From: DASWJZ01 sp963720705
Lineage (GTDB): Bacteria > Pseudomonadota > Alphaproteobacteria > Rhizobiales > Afifellaceae
Direction: 5' to 3'
Assembly: GCA_963720705.1 (NCBI GenBank)
Contig: CAVRGJ010000007.1
Coordinates: forward strand, 620,001-684,000
Length of the DNA: 64,000 nt
In this document: in pieces, positions 1-10,108 of the stretch
How the letters are laid out: each line of letters opens with the position of its first letter
Numbering within the stretch: the stretch's first letter is position 1
Position numbers and translations under genes: made by a program
The notes under the pieces: generated by a model
What the model saw: only the letters and a program-made list of their open reading frames with translations
Databases searched by the model: none
Told to the model about the DNA's origin: nothing

Positions 1-1
1 C

Positions 2-316
2 GAGGTGCTCGTCGCCGACATGACGATCGGCTACAAACTCGTGCGCGAGACGTTTACCTCCAAGGTGACGCTCGACCGCGAGGCGCTCGAGATCCGCGCC
101 GATTATCTCGACGGACCGTTCCGCTTCATGGAGAACTCCTGGCACTTCCGTCCGCGCGACGGTGGCGGGTCGGAGATCAGCTTCGAGATTGCCTACGAGT
201 TCAAGAGCCGCGCGCTCGCGCTTCTGATGGGCGCGGTGTTCGATCGCGTCTTCCGCGCCTTCGCGCATGCATTCGAGACGCGGGCGGATAAGATTTACGG
301 GGAGGGGGCGGCGTAA
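2..316 (+). CDS. Coq10/RatA-type SRPBCC polyketide-cyclase-like protein, 3' part
   Basis: The frame is open at the window edge, so the 5' end of this gene lies outside. About 104 residues remain, ending at a TAA. The visible part carries the features of the C-terminal half of the Coq10/RatA START-like fold: a DGPF-x-x-M-x-N-x-W-x-F stretch followed by an acidic S-x-I-x-F-x-I-x-Y-E-F strand and a long helix ending F-x-x-R-A. Proteins of this family act as lipid or ubiquinone chaperones for the respiratory chain. The family assignment is by pattern memory. The 5' truncation is only the edge of the window. Confidence 0.8.
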   Translation, partial: EVLVADMTIGYKLVRETFTSKVTLDREALEIRADYLDGPFRFMENSWHFRPRDGGGSEISFEIAYEFKSRALALLMGAVFDRVFRAFAHAFETRADKIYGEGAA

Positions 317-358
317 TCGGTCTCCCAACCTCCCCGTAACGGGAATTGGGCACCATTC

Positions 359-694
359 TCAGATCGCGCTCGCCTTCAACTCCGCGAGCCAATGCGCCTG
401 CCGCTCTTTCAATGTCGACTGCCGCAGATAGTCGCTCTCAATGTCCTCGATCTCCTCGACGACCTCGAAGCTGAAAACGTCAGCGCCGTGTTCCTTCCAT
501 GCGGCGCTCAACGAGCGATATCGGTTGTCGCCCTGCCGCAGAGCAAACCAGATGCGGTTCCGGATTTTGGAGAGACCCAGCGTCTGCCCCACCCAACATT
601 GTCCAGTCGGCTTGCACCGGACCGCGTAGATGCCCGCGGCGACCTTCCGCTCCTTGTAGGCGTCGATCGCGGCTTTGCGTTCTGACTTGTCCAT
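359..694 (-). CDS. GIY-YIG nuclease family protein
   Basis: The product is 111 residues. Near residues 21-38 it has GIYAVR, then CWVGQT, matching the GIY and YIG (here WVG) strands of the single-domain GIY-YIG fold. R-x-R-x-W and a C-terminal acidic helix follow. Stand-alone bacterial members are of mostly unknown role, and some nick DNA. I start it at the ATG at 694. A longer frame runs upstream through cinA but is only a shadow. It lies 11 bp downstream of cinA on the same strand and may share its transcript. The family is fairly clear; activity is not shown. Confidence 0.75.
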   Translation of the reverse strand: MDKSERKAAIDAYKERKVAAGIYAVRCKPTGQCWVGQTLGLSKIRNRIWFALRQGDNRYRSLSAAWKEHGADVFSFEVVEEIEDIESDYLRQSTLKERQAHWLAELKASAI

Positions 695-705
695 CGCTTG
701 GCCCG

Positions 706-1203
706 CTAAGTTGCAACGGTGCGGGCCAGCGCGAATGCCTCCGCGACGGACGCGAGGCGTATCTGCCGCCTTCCAAGATCGCCGAGGCGTCTCTCGCGAT
801 GCAGCACTTGGCCGCCCTTTCGCGCTGCCCCAAAATGCACGAGTCCGACCGGCTTCACCGCCGTGCCGCCGCCCGGGCCCGCGACGCCGGTAACGGAAAC
901 GGCGATGCTGGCGCGTGAATTCCGAAGTGCGCCTTCGGCCATCGCGCGCGCCACCTCTGCGCTCACCGCCCCATACTTCTCGATCAGCGCGTTGGACACG
1001 CCGAGCATCTCGGTCTTCGCCTGGTTCGAGTAAGTGACGAAGCCGCGCTCGACGACGTCGGAAGAGCCCGGGACCTCGGTCAGGGTCGCAGCGATCAGTC
1101 CGCCAGTGCAGGATTCGGCCGTAGCGATCTTCAATCCGCGCTCTCGGCAGAGCGCAAGGAGCTTCTCTGCCTCCTCGACAAGCGCATCGAAATCGGAGCT
1201 CAC
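706..1203 (-). CDS. pncC: CinA-family nicotinamide-nucleotide amidohydrolase
   Basis: The product is 165 residues and corresponds to the stand-alone C-terminal CinA domain. That domain deamidates nicotinamide mononucleotide in pyridine-nucleotide salvage. Visible family motifs are ATAESCTGG (about residues 27-35) with the catalytic Ser, VVERGFVTYSN, and SVTGVAGPGGGT. The start is a GTG whose last bases overlap the stop of the ispDF reading frame (GTGA), which indicates translational coupling. The molybdopterin-binding N-terminal CinA domain is absent, as is usual in Alphaproteobacteria. Confidence 0.9.
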   Translation of the reverse strand: MSSDFDALVEEAEKLLALCRERGLKIATAESCTGGLIAATLTEVPGSSDVVERGFVTYSNQAKTEMLGVSNALIEKYGAVSAEVARAMAEGALRNSRASIAVSVTGVAGPGGGTAVKPVGLVHFGAARKGGQVLHRERRLGDLGRRQIRLASVAEAFALARTVAT

Positions 1204-2385
1204 GTGACCGGCAGCGCGACGGTGGCGATCGCCATCGCCACGATCCCTTCGCCGCGGCCAACAAAACCCATCTTCTCGCTGGTCGTCGCCTTCACCCCGA
1301 CGCGGTCGGCGGTGATGCCGGCGATTTCGGCGACGCGCGCCTGCATCTTATCGCGGTGCGGAGAAATCTTCGGCGCTTCGCAGACGAGCGTCACATCGAG
1401 ATTGACGATGCGCCCACCTTTCTCGCGCACACGACGCACGGCGTCGGCGAGGAAGCGGTCGGACGATGCGCCCTTCCATTTCGGGTCGGAGGGCGGGAAA
1501 TGCATGCCGATGTCGCCGTCGCCGATCGTGCCGAGCAGCGCGTCGGTCAGCGCATGGAGCGCGACGTCAGCGTCGGAATGGCCAACCAGTCCGTGGTCGT
1601 GCGGAATCTCGACGCCGCAGAGCCAGACGGATTTCCCCGGCCCGAACGTGTGCACGTCGAAGCCGTGGCCGGTCCGCGTCTCGATCGCTGTCGAGAGCGT
1701 CCGCTCGGCGGCAGAAAAATCGGCGGGCGTGGTGATCTTCATGTTGGCACGGTCGCCCTCCACGGCGCGAACGGCAAGGCCTCGCGAGCGCTGCGACGGC
1801 CGCGTCGTCGGTCAGGTCGTCGCGACCCGCCTTCGCCGCGCTTCGGTGTGCTTCAAGCAAAGCCGCGTAGGGAAAGCCCTGCGGCGTCTGCGCGGTCGCA
1901 AGCGCCTCGCGCGGAATCGTGGCCGTGACGGCGCCGGCCTCCACGCGCTTCACCGTCTCGGTGATCGCAACGACGGGGATCGCGCCGCTCGCGTCGTCGC
2001 ATGCGGCAATCACATCGCCGATGACGTCGGCCGACACGAACGGCCGCGCCGCGTCGTGGACGAGCACGAGATCGGGTGGGTCCGCTGCGAGCGCCTCAAG
2101 CCCGTTCATCACCGATTGCTGCCGCGTCGCCCCGCCGATGACGGGCGGCAGCAGCTTAGGAAGCCCGCGCACCGTCTCGGCGTAGCGTGCCGCATCACCG
2201 TCGCCGATCACCGTCAGGATGGCGTCGATGCCCTCATGCGACGCGAACGCCCGGATTGTGCGGCGCAGCACCGGTTCGCCGCCGACGCTCGCATATTGCT
2301 TCGGCACATCGCGTGCCGCGCGGCTGCCGCGCCCGGCGGCGACTACGATTACTGCAGTTTTCCTGGATTTTGGCGGCTTCGGCAT
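1200..2385 (-). pseudogene. ispDF: ispDF, bifunctional MEP-pathway enzyme, split by a one-base frameshift
   Basis: The first part (from the ATG at 2385) is 2-C-methyl-D-erythritol 4-phosphate cytidylyltransferase: AAGRGSR nucleotide-binding loop, PKQY, VHDAARPFV, AQTPQGF. The second part is 2-C-methyl-D-erythritol 2,4-cyclodiphosphate synthase: GHGFDVHTF, HSDADVALHALTDALLG, CEAPKISPHRDKM. Alphaproteobacteria normally make one fused IspDF chain. Here the frames join around position 1782, where one extra base after the ...AVAALA codons moves the reading frame. Removing it restores ALA-GLAVRAVEGDRANMKITT, the end of the IspD fold. As written, IspD loses its conserved N-x-K-x-T-x-P-x-D tail. A GTG at 1763 or an ATG at 1743 could start the IspF part separately. 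This is either a real split or a sequencing error. Confidence 0.85.
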
Positions 2386-2497
2386 GACGGTTCAGGCGGT
2401 GGTCCGCGCTCTTAGCATAGCCGAACTCGACCGTCGCCCCTTGCGCGCCGCGTCGCCGAATGTCTATTCTGAAGGCAATCTTCAAGGTGATGATTTT

Positions 2498-3702
2498 TTG
2501 AGCAAATCGGAAGCGCGGAGTCTTGGCCTTCGCGGCATGCTGAAGGGCTCGCCCCGGCGAGGGCGGTCGGCAGGCGGCGTCGGCACGGCGGTGGAATCGG
2601 CGTTCGAGGGCGGTGCCGCCGCGGTCCTTAACGCCCTGCCGCACCCGGTCGTCATGGTCACGCCGGAGGGCCGCATCGCCGGCGCCAATCAGGCCGCGGA
2701 GATATTCTTTCAAAACTCCGCAGCAGTGCTTGCGCGCTTCGACCTCTCGCACTTCGTTCCGTTCGGAAGCCCTGTCTTCAGCTTGATCGAGCAGGTGCGG
2801 ACGACGAGTGCGCCGGTCACCGAGTATCGCGTCGACATCTCTTCGCCGAGGCTCGGCGTCGAGCGGGTCGTCGACGTCTACGCGACGCCGGTCGCCGAGC
2901 GGGCAGGGCACGTCGCGATCATGCTGCTGCCGCGCTCGGTCACCGAGAAGATCGACCGCCAGCTTACGCATCGCGGCGCGGCGCGCACGGTGTCCGGACT
3001 TGCTGCGATGCTGGCCCATGAGATCAAGAACCCGCTCTCAGGCATCCGCGGCGCCGCGCAGTTGCTCGAAGCCGACGGTGACGAGAACGACCGCGCTCTG
3101 ACGCGGCTCATCTGCGACGAGGCCGACCGCATCGTCGGTCTCGTGGACCGCATGGAGATCTTCGCGGACGATCGCCCGACCGAGCGCGAAGCTGTGAACA
3201 TCCACTCGATCCTGGAGCGCGTGAAGGTGATCGCGCGCAACGGTTTCGCCCGCAACGTGCGCATGGTCGAGGAGTACGATCCGTCGCTGCCGCCGGTCCA
3301 CGCGAACCGCGATCAGTTGATCCAGGTGTTCTTGAATCTCGTGAAGAATGCGGCTGAGGCGCTGCAGGGCACCAAGGACCCGGAGATCATCTTCCGCACC
3401 GCGTTCCGGCCGGGCATTCGCCTTTCCATGCCCGGCAGCCGCAGTAGGGTGAGCCTGCCGCTCGAGTTCTCCGTGATCGATAACGGGCCCGGCGTTCCCG
3501 ACGATCTCGTACCCTATCTCTTCGATCCGTTCGTCACTTCGAAGGCCAACGGAACCGGTCTTGGCCTGGCGCTCGTCGCCAAGATCATCGGCGACCACGG
3601 CGGTGTCATCGAATGCGAGTCGCAGCCGCGGCGCACCGCGTTCCGCATCCTCATGCCGGCACATACGGGCGAAGCTCCGAACGAGGAGTTCGAAAAGGGA
3701 CA

Positions 3703-3706
<4 letters not shown>
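2498..3706 (+). CDS. ntrB: nitrogen regulation sensor histidine kinase NtrB
   Basis: NtrB phosphorylates NtrC when nitrogen is low and is controlled by PII. The order is an N-terminal PAS domain (LNALPHPVVMVTPEGRI onwards), a HisKA domain with LAHEIKNPLSG (His about residue 174), N-box NLVKNAAEAL, G1 DNGPGVPDD and G2 GTGLGLALV. I chose a TTG start at 2498 because AAGGTGA lies seven bases before it and the resulting 402-residue length fits the family. An ATG at 2537 is the alternative. The open frame extends further upstream but overlaps ispDF. Its last bases overlap the ntrC start (ATGA). The dusB/nifR3 gene that often precedes ntrB in this class is absent. Confidence 0.92.
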
Positions 3707-5145
<1,439 letters not shown>

Positions 5146-5250
5146 CGGATCGCCACGGGCCGGTCTTAATAGTGACAAATTGGTCACGCGTGTTGCGCGC
5201 GCGCATCGCCCGATGCGCGGACCAAAACTCAAGGCTTGCCGTCGCTACCA

Positions 5251-7497
5251 ATGACCGCACTCGCCGAAAGCCAGCCGCGCTCCGACCGGCCGGATAAAAA
5301 GCTCACCGATGGGCGACGCGTGTCGCGTGCGGTCGGCCTGGTTGCGGTGCTCTCGGCCGTCGTCATTGCGGTCGCCTCCTTCCTGATCTTGAGCGGGCAG
5401 ACGCCGATAGAGCCGACGCCGCTCGTCGTGCGTTCCGCCGGCGTCGCGAACGGGCTGATCGTTCTCATCCTGATCGGGATCGTGGCCTACGAGGCGTCCG
5501 GGCTATGGGTAGCTCGCCGGAGGGGACGCGCCGCCGCCCGGCTCCACATCCGCATCGTCCTGCTCTTCTCGTTCATCGCGGCGCTGCCGGCGATCCTGAT
5601 GATGGTGATCGCCTCGATCACGCTGAGCCAGGGGCTCGACCGCTGGTTCGCCGGCCGCACCGAAGCGATCATCGACACGTCGCGCGCGGTCGCTCAGGCC
5701 TACGTCCAAGAGCACAGCCGCATGCTTGGCCTCGACCTCCTTGCGATTGCCGGCGAGTTCAACCGCGTGACGCCGGACATCGAGGCCAATTCCACCGCCA
5801 TTTCTTCCTACCTGACCAACCAGGCGCGGCTTCGCGGCCTCTCGACGATCCAGCTCATCCGCCACGATCGAAGCGTCATCGTGCAGGGGGATACGGGCAG
5901 CAATCTCACGGCGCCGCCCGCGCCTGAGGAGATATTCTCCGAGCTCGATTCGGGAAAGCCGGCGCTGATCGCTCCCGGCACGACCAACCTCGTCGGCGGC
6001 GTGATCAAGCTCACCGGGTTCGACAATGTGTATCTCTATCTGGCGCGGCCGATCGATCCGCGTGTGACGCGGAACCTCCGGCTGACGGAGGAGAACGCAG
6101 CCGAATACAAGCAGCTTCAGGCGAACAAGTTCGGCGTGCAGGTCGCGTTCGGCATACTCTTCGCGGGCGTGGCGCTGGTGCTGCTGCTTTCCGCGATCTG
6201 GATCGGGCTCGGCTTTGCCAGCAGTCTGGTCTGGCCGATCCGGCGCCTGATCGGCGCGGTCCAAGAAATCTCCGCCGGCAATCTTGAAGTGCGCGTGCCT
6301 TCGCGCGGCTCTATGGGCGACATCAGCTTGCTCGCCGACACGTTCAACACGATGGCGAGCCAAGTGAAGTCGCAGCGCGACGAGCTTCTCTCCGCGAACG
6401 AGAAGATGGATCAGCGCCGGCGCTTCACCGAGGCGGTGCTCTCCGGCGTCTCCGCCGGCGTCATCGGCCTTGACGGCGACGGCGTCGTAACGCTCGTCAA
6501 TCGCTCCGTGCTCGATGCGCTTGGCGAGAAGGAAGCGGATCTGGTCGGCCGGCATCTCGGCGAGGCGATCCCGGCGCTCTCCGCCGTGCTTGCCGAGGCG
6601 CGGCAGCGGTTTCGCGGTCCCTCCCACGCACAGATTCAGATCAATCGCGGCGGGGATCAGCGCACCTTGAACGTCCAGGTCACGCAGGAACGCTCGAACG
6701 GCAAGATCGAGGGCCTCGTCGTCACGCTCGACGACATCACCGATCTGATGGCGGCGGAGCGCCGCTCGGCTTGGGCCGACGTGGCGCGGCGGATCGCGCA
6801 TGAGATCAAGAACCCCCTGACCCCGATCCAGCTTTCCGCCGAGCGCCTGAAGCGCCGCTTCGGTCAGCGCGTCAGCGCCGAGGACCGCGGCGTCTTCGAT
6901 CAATGCACGGAGACAATCGTGCGCCAGGTCGACGACATAAGGCGGATGGTGGACGAGTTCTCAGGCTTTGCGCGGATGCCGAAGCCGGTCATGGAGGACC
7001 GCGACCTGAATGCCGTGGTGCGCGAGGCCGTGTTTCTGCAGGAGGTTGCTCAGCCGAACATCCGCTTCGCGCTCGACCTGCCGGAAACGCCGGTGCTCGC
7101 GCGGATCGACCACCGGCTGGTTACGCAAGCGCTCACCAACGTCGTCAAGAACGCGACGGAATCGATCGAGGCGGTCGGACGGCTGGACACCGAGCCGGGC
7201 ATCATCACGGTGTCGGTGCGGCTGGAGCCGAACGCCGCGATCGTCGAGGTCGAGGACAACGGCAAGGGCCTTCCGAAGGAGGACCGCGAGCGGCTGCTTG
7301 AGCCCTACATGACCACCCGTGAAAAGGGGACCGGGCTCGGCCTCGCGATCGTGCGCAAGATCATGGAAGAGCACGGCGGCTCGATCGCGCTCCTCGATGC
7401 GAGCACGGTCGCCAAAGGCGGGAGGGGCGCGCGCGTGCGTCTTTCCTTCCCGCTCGAATCCGAAGTGGCGCAACCTGTCGCCGCAACGGCAACCTGA
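5251..7497 (+). CDS. ntrY: membrane sensor histidine kinase NtrY
   Basis: NtrY is the membrane partner of NtrX in nitrogen, redox and envelope signalling. About 748 residues are encoded from the ATG at 5251. Three N-terminal membrane segments (roughly residues 26-48, 61-83 and 98-122) precede a periplasmic domain of about 170 residues. A fourth segment (about 296-320) leads into HAMP. PAS, HisKA (RIAHEIKNPLTPIQ, His about 517), an N-box NVVKNATESI and G boxes DNGKGLP and GTGLGLAIV follow. A TTG at 5236 is an alternative start. The gene follows ntrC by about 100 bp and ntrX comes 19 bp after it. Confidence 0.93.
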   Translation: MTALAESQPRSDRPDKKLTDGRRVSRAVGLVAVLSAVVIAVASFLILSGQTPIEPTPLVVRSAGVANGLIVLILIGIVAYEASGLWVARRRGRAAARLHIRIVLLFSFIAALPAILMMVIASITLSQGLDRWFAGRTEAIIDTSRAVAQAYVQEHSRMLGLDLLAIAGEFNRVTPDIEANSTAISSYLTNQARLRGLSTIQLIRHDRSVIVQGDTGSNLTAPPAPEEIFSELDSGKPALIAPGTTNLVGGVIKLTGFDNVYLYLARPIDPRVTRNLRLTEENAAEYKQLQANKFGVQVAFGILFAGVALVLLLSAIWIGLGFASSLVWPIRRLIGAVQEISAGNLEVRVPSRGSMGDISLLADTFNTMASQVKSQRDELLSANEKMDQRRRFTEAVLSGVSAGVIGLDGDGVVTLVNRSVLDALGEKEADLVGRHLGEAIPALSAVLAEARQRFRGPSHAQIQINRGGDQRTLNVQVTQERSNGKIEGLVVTLDDITDLMAAERRSAWADVARRIAHEIKNPLTPIQLSAERLKRRFGQRVSAEDRGVFDQCTETIVRQVDDIRRMVDEFSGFARMPKPVMEDRDLNAVVREAVFLQEVAQPNIRFALDLPETPVLARIDHRLVTQALTNVVKNATESIEAVGRLDTEPGIITVSVRLEPNAAIVEVEDNGKGLPKEDRERLLEPYMTTREKGTGLGLAIVRKIMEEHGGSIALLDASTVAKGGRGARVRLSFPLESEVAQPVAATAT

Positions 7498-7516
7498 CAA
7501 GACCGGGAGAGAAACC

Positions 7517-8878
7517 ATGGCGGCGGACATTCTCGTTGTCGACGACGAAGCCGATATCCGGGAGATCGTGGCCGGCATCCTCGGCGACGAGGGCCACGGC
7601 ACGCGGACGGCGAGCGACAGCGACAGCGCTCTTGCCGCAATCGCGGCGCGGCGGCCAAGCCTGCTTTTCCTCGACATATGGCTGCAAGGGAGCCGCCTCG
7701 ACGGCCTGTCGCTCCTCGACGAGGTCCACGCGCAGGATCCCGACCTACCCGTCGTTATCATCTCGGGGCACGGCAACATCGAAACCGCCGTGTCGGCAAT
7801 CAAGCGCGGCGCCTACGACTACATCGAGAAGCCGTTCAAGGCGGACCGGTTGGTGCTGGTCGCGCAGCGCGCGCTTGAAGCCTCGAGACTTCGCCGCGAG
7901 GTGGCGGAGCTCAGGCAGCGGAGCGGCGACACCGATGACATGATCGGATCGTCGGGCGTAATGAACCATCTTCGCCAGATCGTCGATCGCGTTGCGCCGA
8001 CCAACAGCCGCGTAATGATCTTCGGCCCCTCCGGCGCCGGCAAAGAGCAGGCGGCGCGCGCCATCCATACGCGTTCGCAGCGCGTGACCGGGCCCTTCAT
8101 CGTCTTGAATGCCGCCGCAATCACACCCGAAACCATGGAGGCTGAGCTTTTCGGGACCGAGCCGCAGAACGGCTCCGGACGTCGCGTCGGTGCGCTCGAA
8201 GAGGCGCACGGCGGAACGCTCTATCTCGATGAGATCGCCGACATGCCGCGCGAGACGCAGAACAAGATCCTGCGCGTTCTCGTCGAGCAGACGTTTGAGC
8301 GAGTCGGCGGCTCGACCAAGGTGAAGGTCGACGTGCGCATTCTTTCCTCGACCGCGCGCGATCTTGAAGCCGCGATCGGGGAGGGGCGTTTTCGCGAGGA
8401 CCTGTTCCATCGGCTGAGCGTCGTGCCGCTCCGCGTTCCCTCGCTCGCCGAGCGGCGCGAGGACGTGCCGGAGCTCGTCTCCTATTTCATGAGCCAGATT
8501 GCGAGCGCGACCGGCCTCCCGCCGCGAAAGATCGGCGACGACGCCATGGCCGTGCTGCAGGCGCACGACTGGCCGGGCAACCTGCGCCAGCTTCGCAACA
8601 ACGTGGAGCGCCTGATGATCCTGACCCGCGGCGATCCGGAGGCGGTGATCAGCGCCGACATGCTGCCGAAGGAGATCGGCGAGATCTTGCCGTCGACGCC
8701 CTCGCAGGGCGGTGCGCACATCATGTCGCTGCCGCTTCGTGAAGCGCGCGAGGTCTTCGAGCGTGAATATCTGACGGCGCAAATCAACCGCTTCTCGGGG
8801 AACATCTCGCGCACCGCCGAGTTCGTCGGGATGGAGCGCTCCGCACTGCACCGCAAGCTGAAGAGCCTGCGGGTCTGA
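7517..8878 (+). CDS. ntrX: response regulator NtrX
   Basis: The product is 453 residues, with a GGGAGAG ribosome site before the ATG at 7517. Receiver domain: VVDDEADIR and phospho-acceptor Asp53 in LLFLDIWLQGS. AAA+ domain: Walker A GPSGAGKE and Walker B GGTLYLDEIADMP. C-terminal Fis helix-turn-helix: GNISRTAEFVGMERSALHRK. The GAFTGA sigma-54 loop is missing; the region after ELFGTE reads PQNGSGRRVGAL. Loss of this loop is known for alphaproteobacterial NtrX and implies that it does not work as a standard sigma-54 activator. Confidence 0.94.
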   Translation: MAADILVVDDEADIREIVAGILGDEGHGTRTASDSDSALAAIAARRPSLLFLDIWLQGSRLDGLSLLDEVHAQDPDLPVVIISGHGNIETAVSAIKRGAYDYIEKPFKADRLVLVAQRALEASRLRREVAELRQRSGDTDDMIGSSGVMNHLRQIVDRVAPTNSRVMIFGPSGAGKEQAARAIHTRSQRVTGPFIVLNAAAITPETMEAELFGTEPQNGSGRRVGALEEAHGGTLYLDEIADMPRETQNKILRVLVEQTFERVGGSTKVKVDVRILSSTARDLEAAIGEGRFREDLFHRLSVVPLRVPSLAERREDVPELVSYFMSQIASATGLPPRKIGDDAMAVLQAHDWPGNLRQLRNNVERLMILTRGDPEAVISADMLPKEIGEILPSTPSQGGAHIMSLPLREAREVFEREYLTAQINRFSGNISRTAEFVGMERSALHRKLKSLRV

Positions 8879-8882
8879 CCGG

Positions 8883-9743
8883 ATGTCGCGCATCGCCTAT
8901 GTGAACGGACGTTACGTGCCGCACCAGGCCGCGGCTGTGCACATCGAGGATCGCGGCTATCAGTTCGCCGACGGCGTCTACGAGGTGTGCGAAATCTGGC
9001 ACGGCTTCATCGTCGACGAGACGCGACACCTCGACCGGCTCGAGCGCTCGCTCCGCGAGCTTTCGATCGCGATGCCGATGACGCGCTCTGCGCTCAAGGT
9101 TGTGATCCGTGAAGTGATAAGGCGGAACCGCGTCGCGAACGGCCTCGTCTATCTGCAGGTGACGCGCGGTGTGGCGCCGCGCGACCATCCCTTCCCGCCG
9201 AAAGATACGCCTCCCGCACTGGTGGTGACGGCGAAGAGCGTCTCGCCGGAAAAGGGCGAGCGCTCCGCGGCAGAGGGCGTCGGCGTGATCACGCTTCCCG
9301 ACAATCGCTGGGAGCGCGTCGACATCAAATCGGTCTCGCTCCTGCCGAACGTGATCGCCAAGGAGAAGGCGAAGACAGCCGGCGCGCGCGAGGCGTGGTT
9401 CGTCGACCGCGAAGGGTTCGTGACCGAAGGTTCGTCGACGACCGCCTGGATCGTCACGGCCGACGGCGCACTCGTCACCCGCCCGAACGGTACCGGAATT
9501 CTTCCCGGAATCACCCGGATCACGGCGACCGAGGTCGCGCGCCGCGCCGGCCTCAAGGTCGAGGAGCGGAAGTTCACCGTGGCTGAGGCGAAGGCCGCGC
9601 GCGAGGCCTTCATCACCGCCGCCAGCACCATCGTGATGCCGGTCGTCAGGATCGACGGGGAAGCGGTCGCAAACGGTCATCCCGGCAGCATAGCCACGCA
9701 ACTGCGGGCGGCCTTCCACGACGTTGCCGAGAAGCTTCGCTAG
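8883..9743 (+). CDS. dat: D-amino-acid (D-alanine) transaminase, class IV
   Basis: The product is 286 residues of fold-type IV pyridoxal-phosphate aminotransferase. It likely interconverts D-alanine and D-glutamate with their oxo-acids for peptidoglycan. Motifs: N-terminal YVNGRYVPHQAAAVHIEDRG, the PLP-lysine strand DIKSVSLLPNVIAKEKA, and the phosphate-binding EGSSTTAWIV and GTGILPGITR. It starts four bases after the ntrX stop and precedes hfq, a common arrangement in Hyphomicrobiales. Branched-chain aminotransferase is the alternative within the same fold, but the SLLPN context fits D-amino-acid transaminase. Confidence 0.88.
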   Translation: MSRIAYVNGRYVPHQAAAVHIEDRGYQFADGVYEVCEIWHGFIVDETRHLDRLERSLRELSIAMPMTRSALKVVIREVIRRNRVANGLVYLQVTRGVAPRDHPFPPKDTPPALVVTAKSVSPEKGERSAAEGVGVITLPDNRWERVDIKSVSLLPNVIAKEKAKTAGAREAWFVDREGFVTEGSSTTAWIVTADGALVTRPNGTGILPGITRITATEVARRAGLKVEERKFTVAEAKAAREAFITAASTIVMPVVRIDGEAVANGHPGSIATQLRAAFHDVAEKLR

Positions 9744-9812
9744 CCGAAACCTTTGCGTCGCATGGCGGTCCTGCACGCGCGGGGGTGACAGTGCACTGCA
9801 AAAAGGGCAATC

Positions 9813-9830
9813 TATCGGCGAAATCCGATA
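9813..9830 (+). promoter_or_regulatory. small hairpin in the hfq leader
   Basis: TATCGG and CCGATA form a six-base-pair stem around a CGAAAT loop, followed by five A residues, about 23 bases before the hfq ATG. It could shape the hfq leader, whose translation is autoregulated in other bacteria. It could also be a weak terminator on the opposite strand. Only the pairing is seen; a role is inferred. Confidence 0.3.
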
Positions 9831-9853
9831 AAAAGGCCGGGGCCGAAAGAACA

Positions 9854-10108
9854 ATGGCTGACAAGAGTCACAATCTGCAGGACACGTTCCTCAATCATGT
9901 CCGCAAGGCCAAGATTCCGCTCACGATTTTCCTCGTCAACGGGGTGAAGCTGCAAGGTGTCGTCACCTGGTTCGACAATTTCTGCCTGCTGCTTCGCCGC
10001 GACGGGCATTCGCAGCTTGTCTACAAGCACGCCATCTCGACGGTAATGCCGTCGCATCCGGTGCAGCTCTTCGAGCCGGAAGCGGAAGAGGCAGGCGAGG
10101 GCGGTTGA
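9854..10108 (+). CDS. hfq: RNA chaperone Hfq
   Basis: The product is 84 residues. Hfq forms a hexamer that pairs small RNAs with mRNAs. The Sm1 motif is LQDTFLNHVRKAKIPLTIFLVNGVKL with the proximal-face Q and F. The Sm2 motif is LVYKHAISTVMPS with the conserved Y-K-H core. A short acidic tail follows, typical of Alphaproteobacteria. The open frame extends upstream to 9785, but the ATG at 9854 gives the family N-terminus (MADKSHNLQD). Its stop overlaps the TTG start of hflX by three bases. Confidence 0.97.
   Translation: MADKSHNLQDTFLNHVRKAKIPLTIFLVNGVKLQGVVTWFDNFCLLLRRDGHSQLVYKHAISTVMPSHPVQLFEPEAEEAGEGG

Noticed and set aside
359..1264. 301-residue minus-strand frame covering cinA and the GIY-YIG gene
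   Set aside because: Only its last 111 residues match a family. The rest is a shadow of cinA.
1743..1800. Programmed frameshifting or a natural separate ispD and ispF
   Set aside because: There is no slippery heptamer and the IspD end motif would be lost. A plain insertion or read error is simpler.
5503..6903. 466-residue minus-strand frame
   Set aside because: It is antisense to ntrY and shows no family motif.
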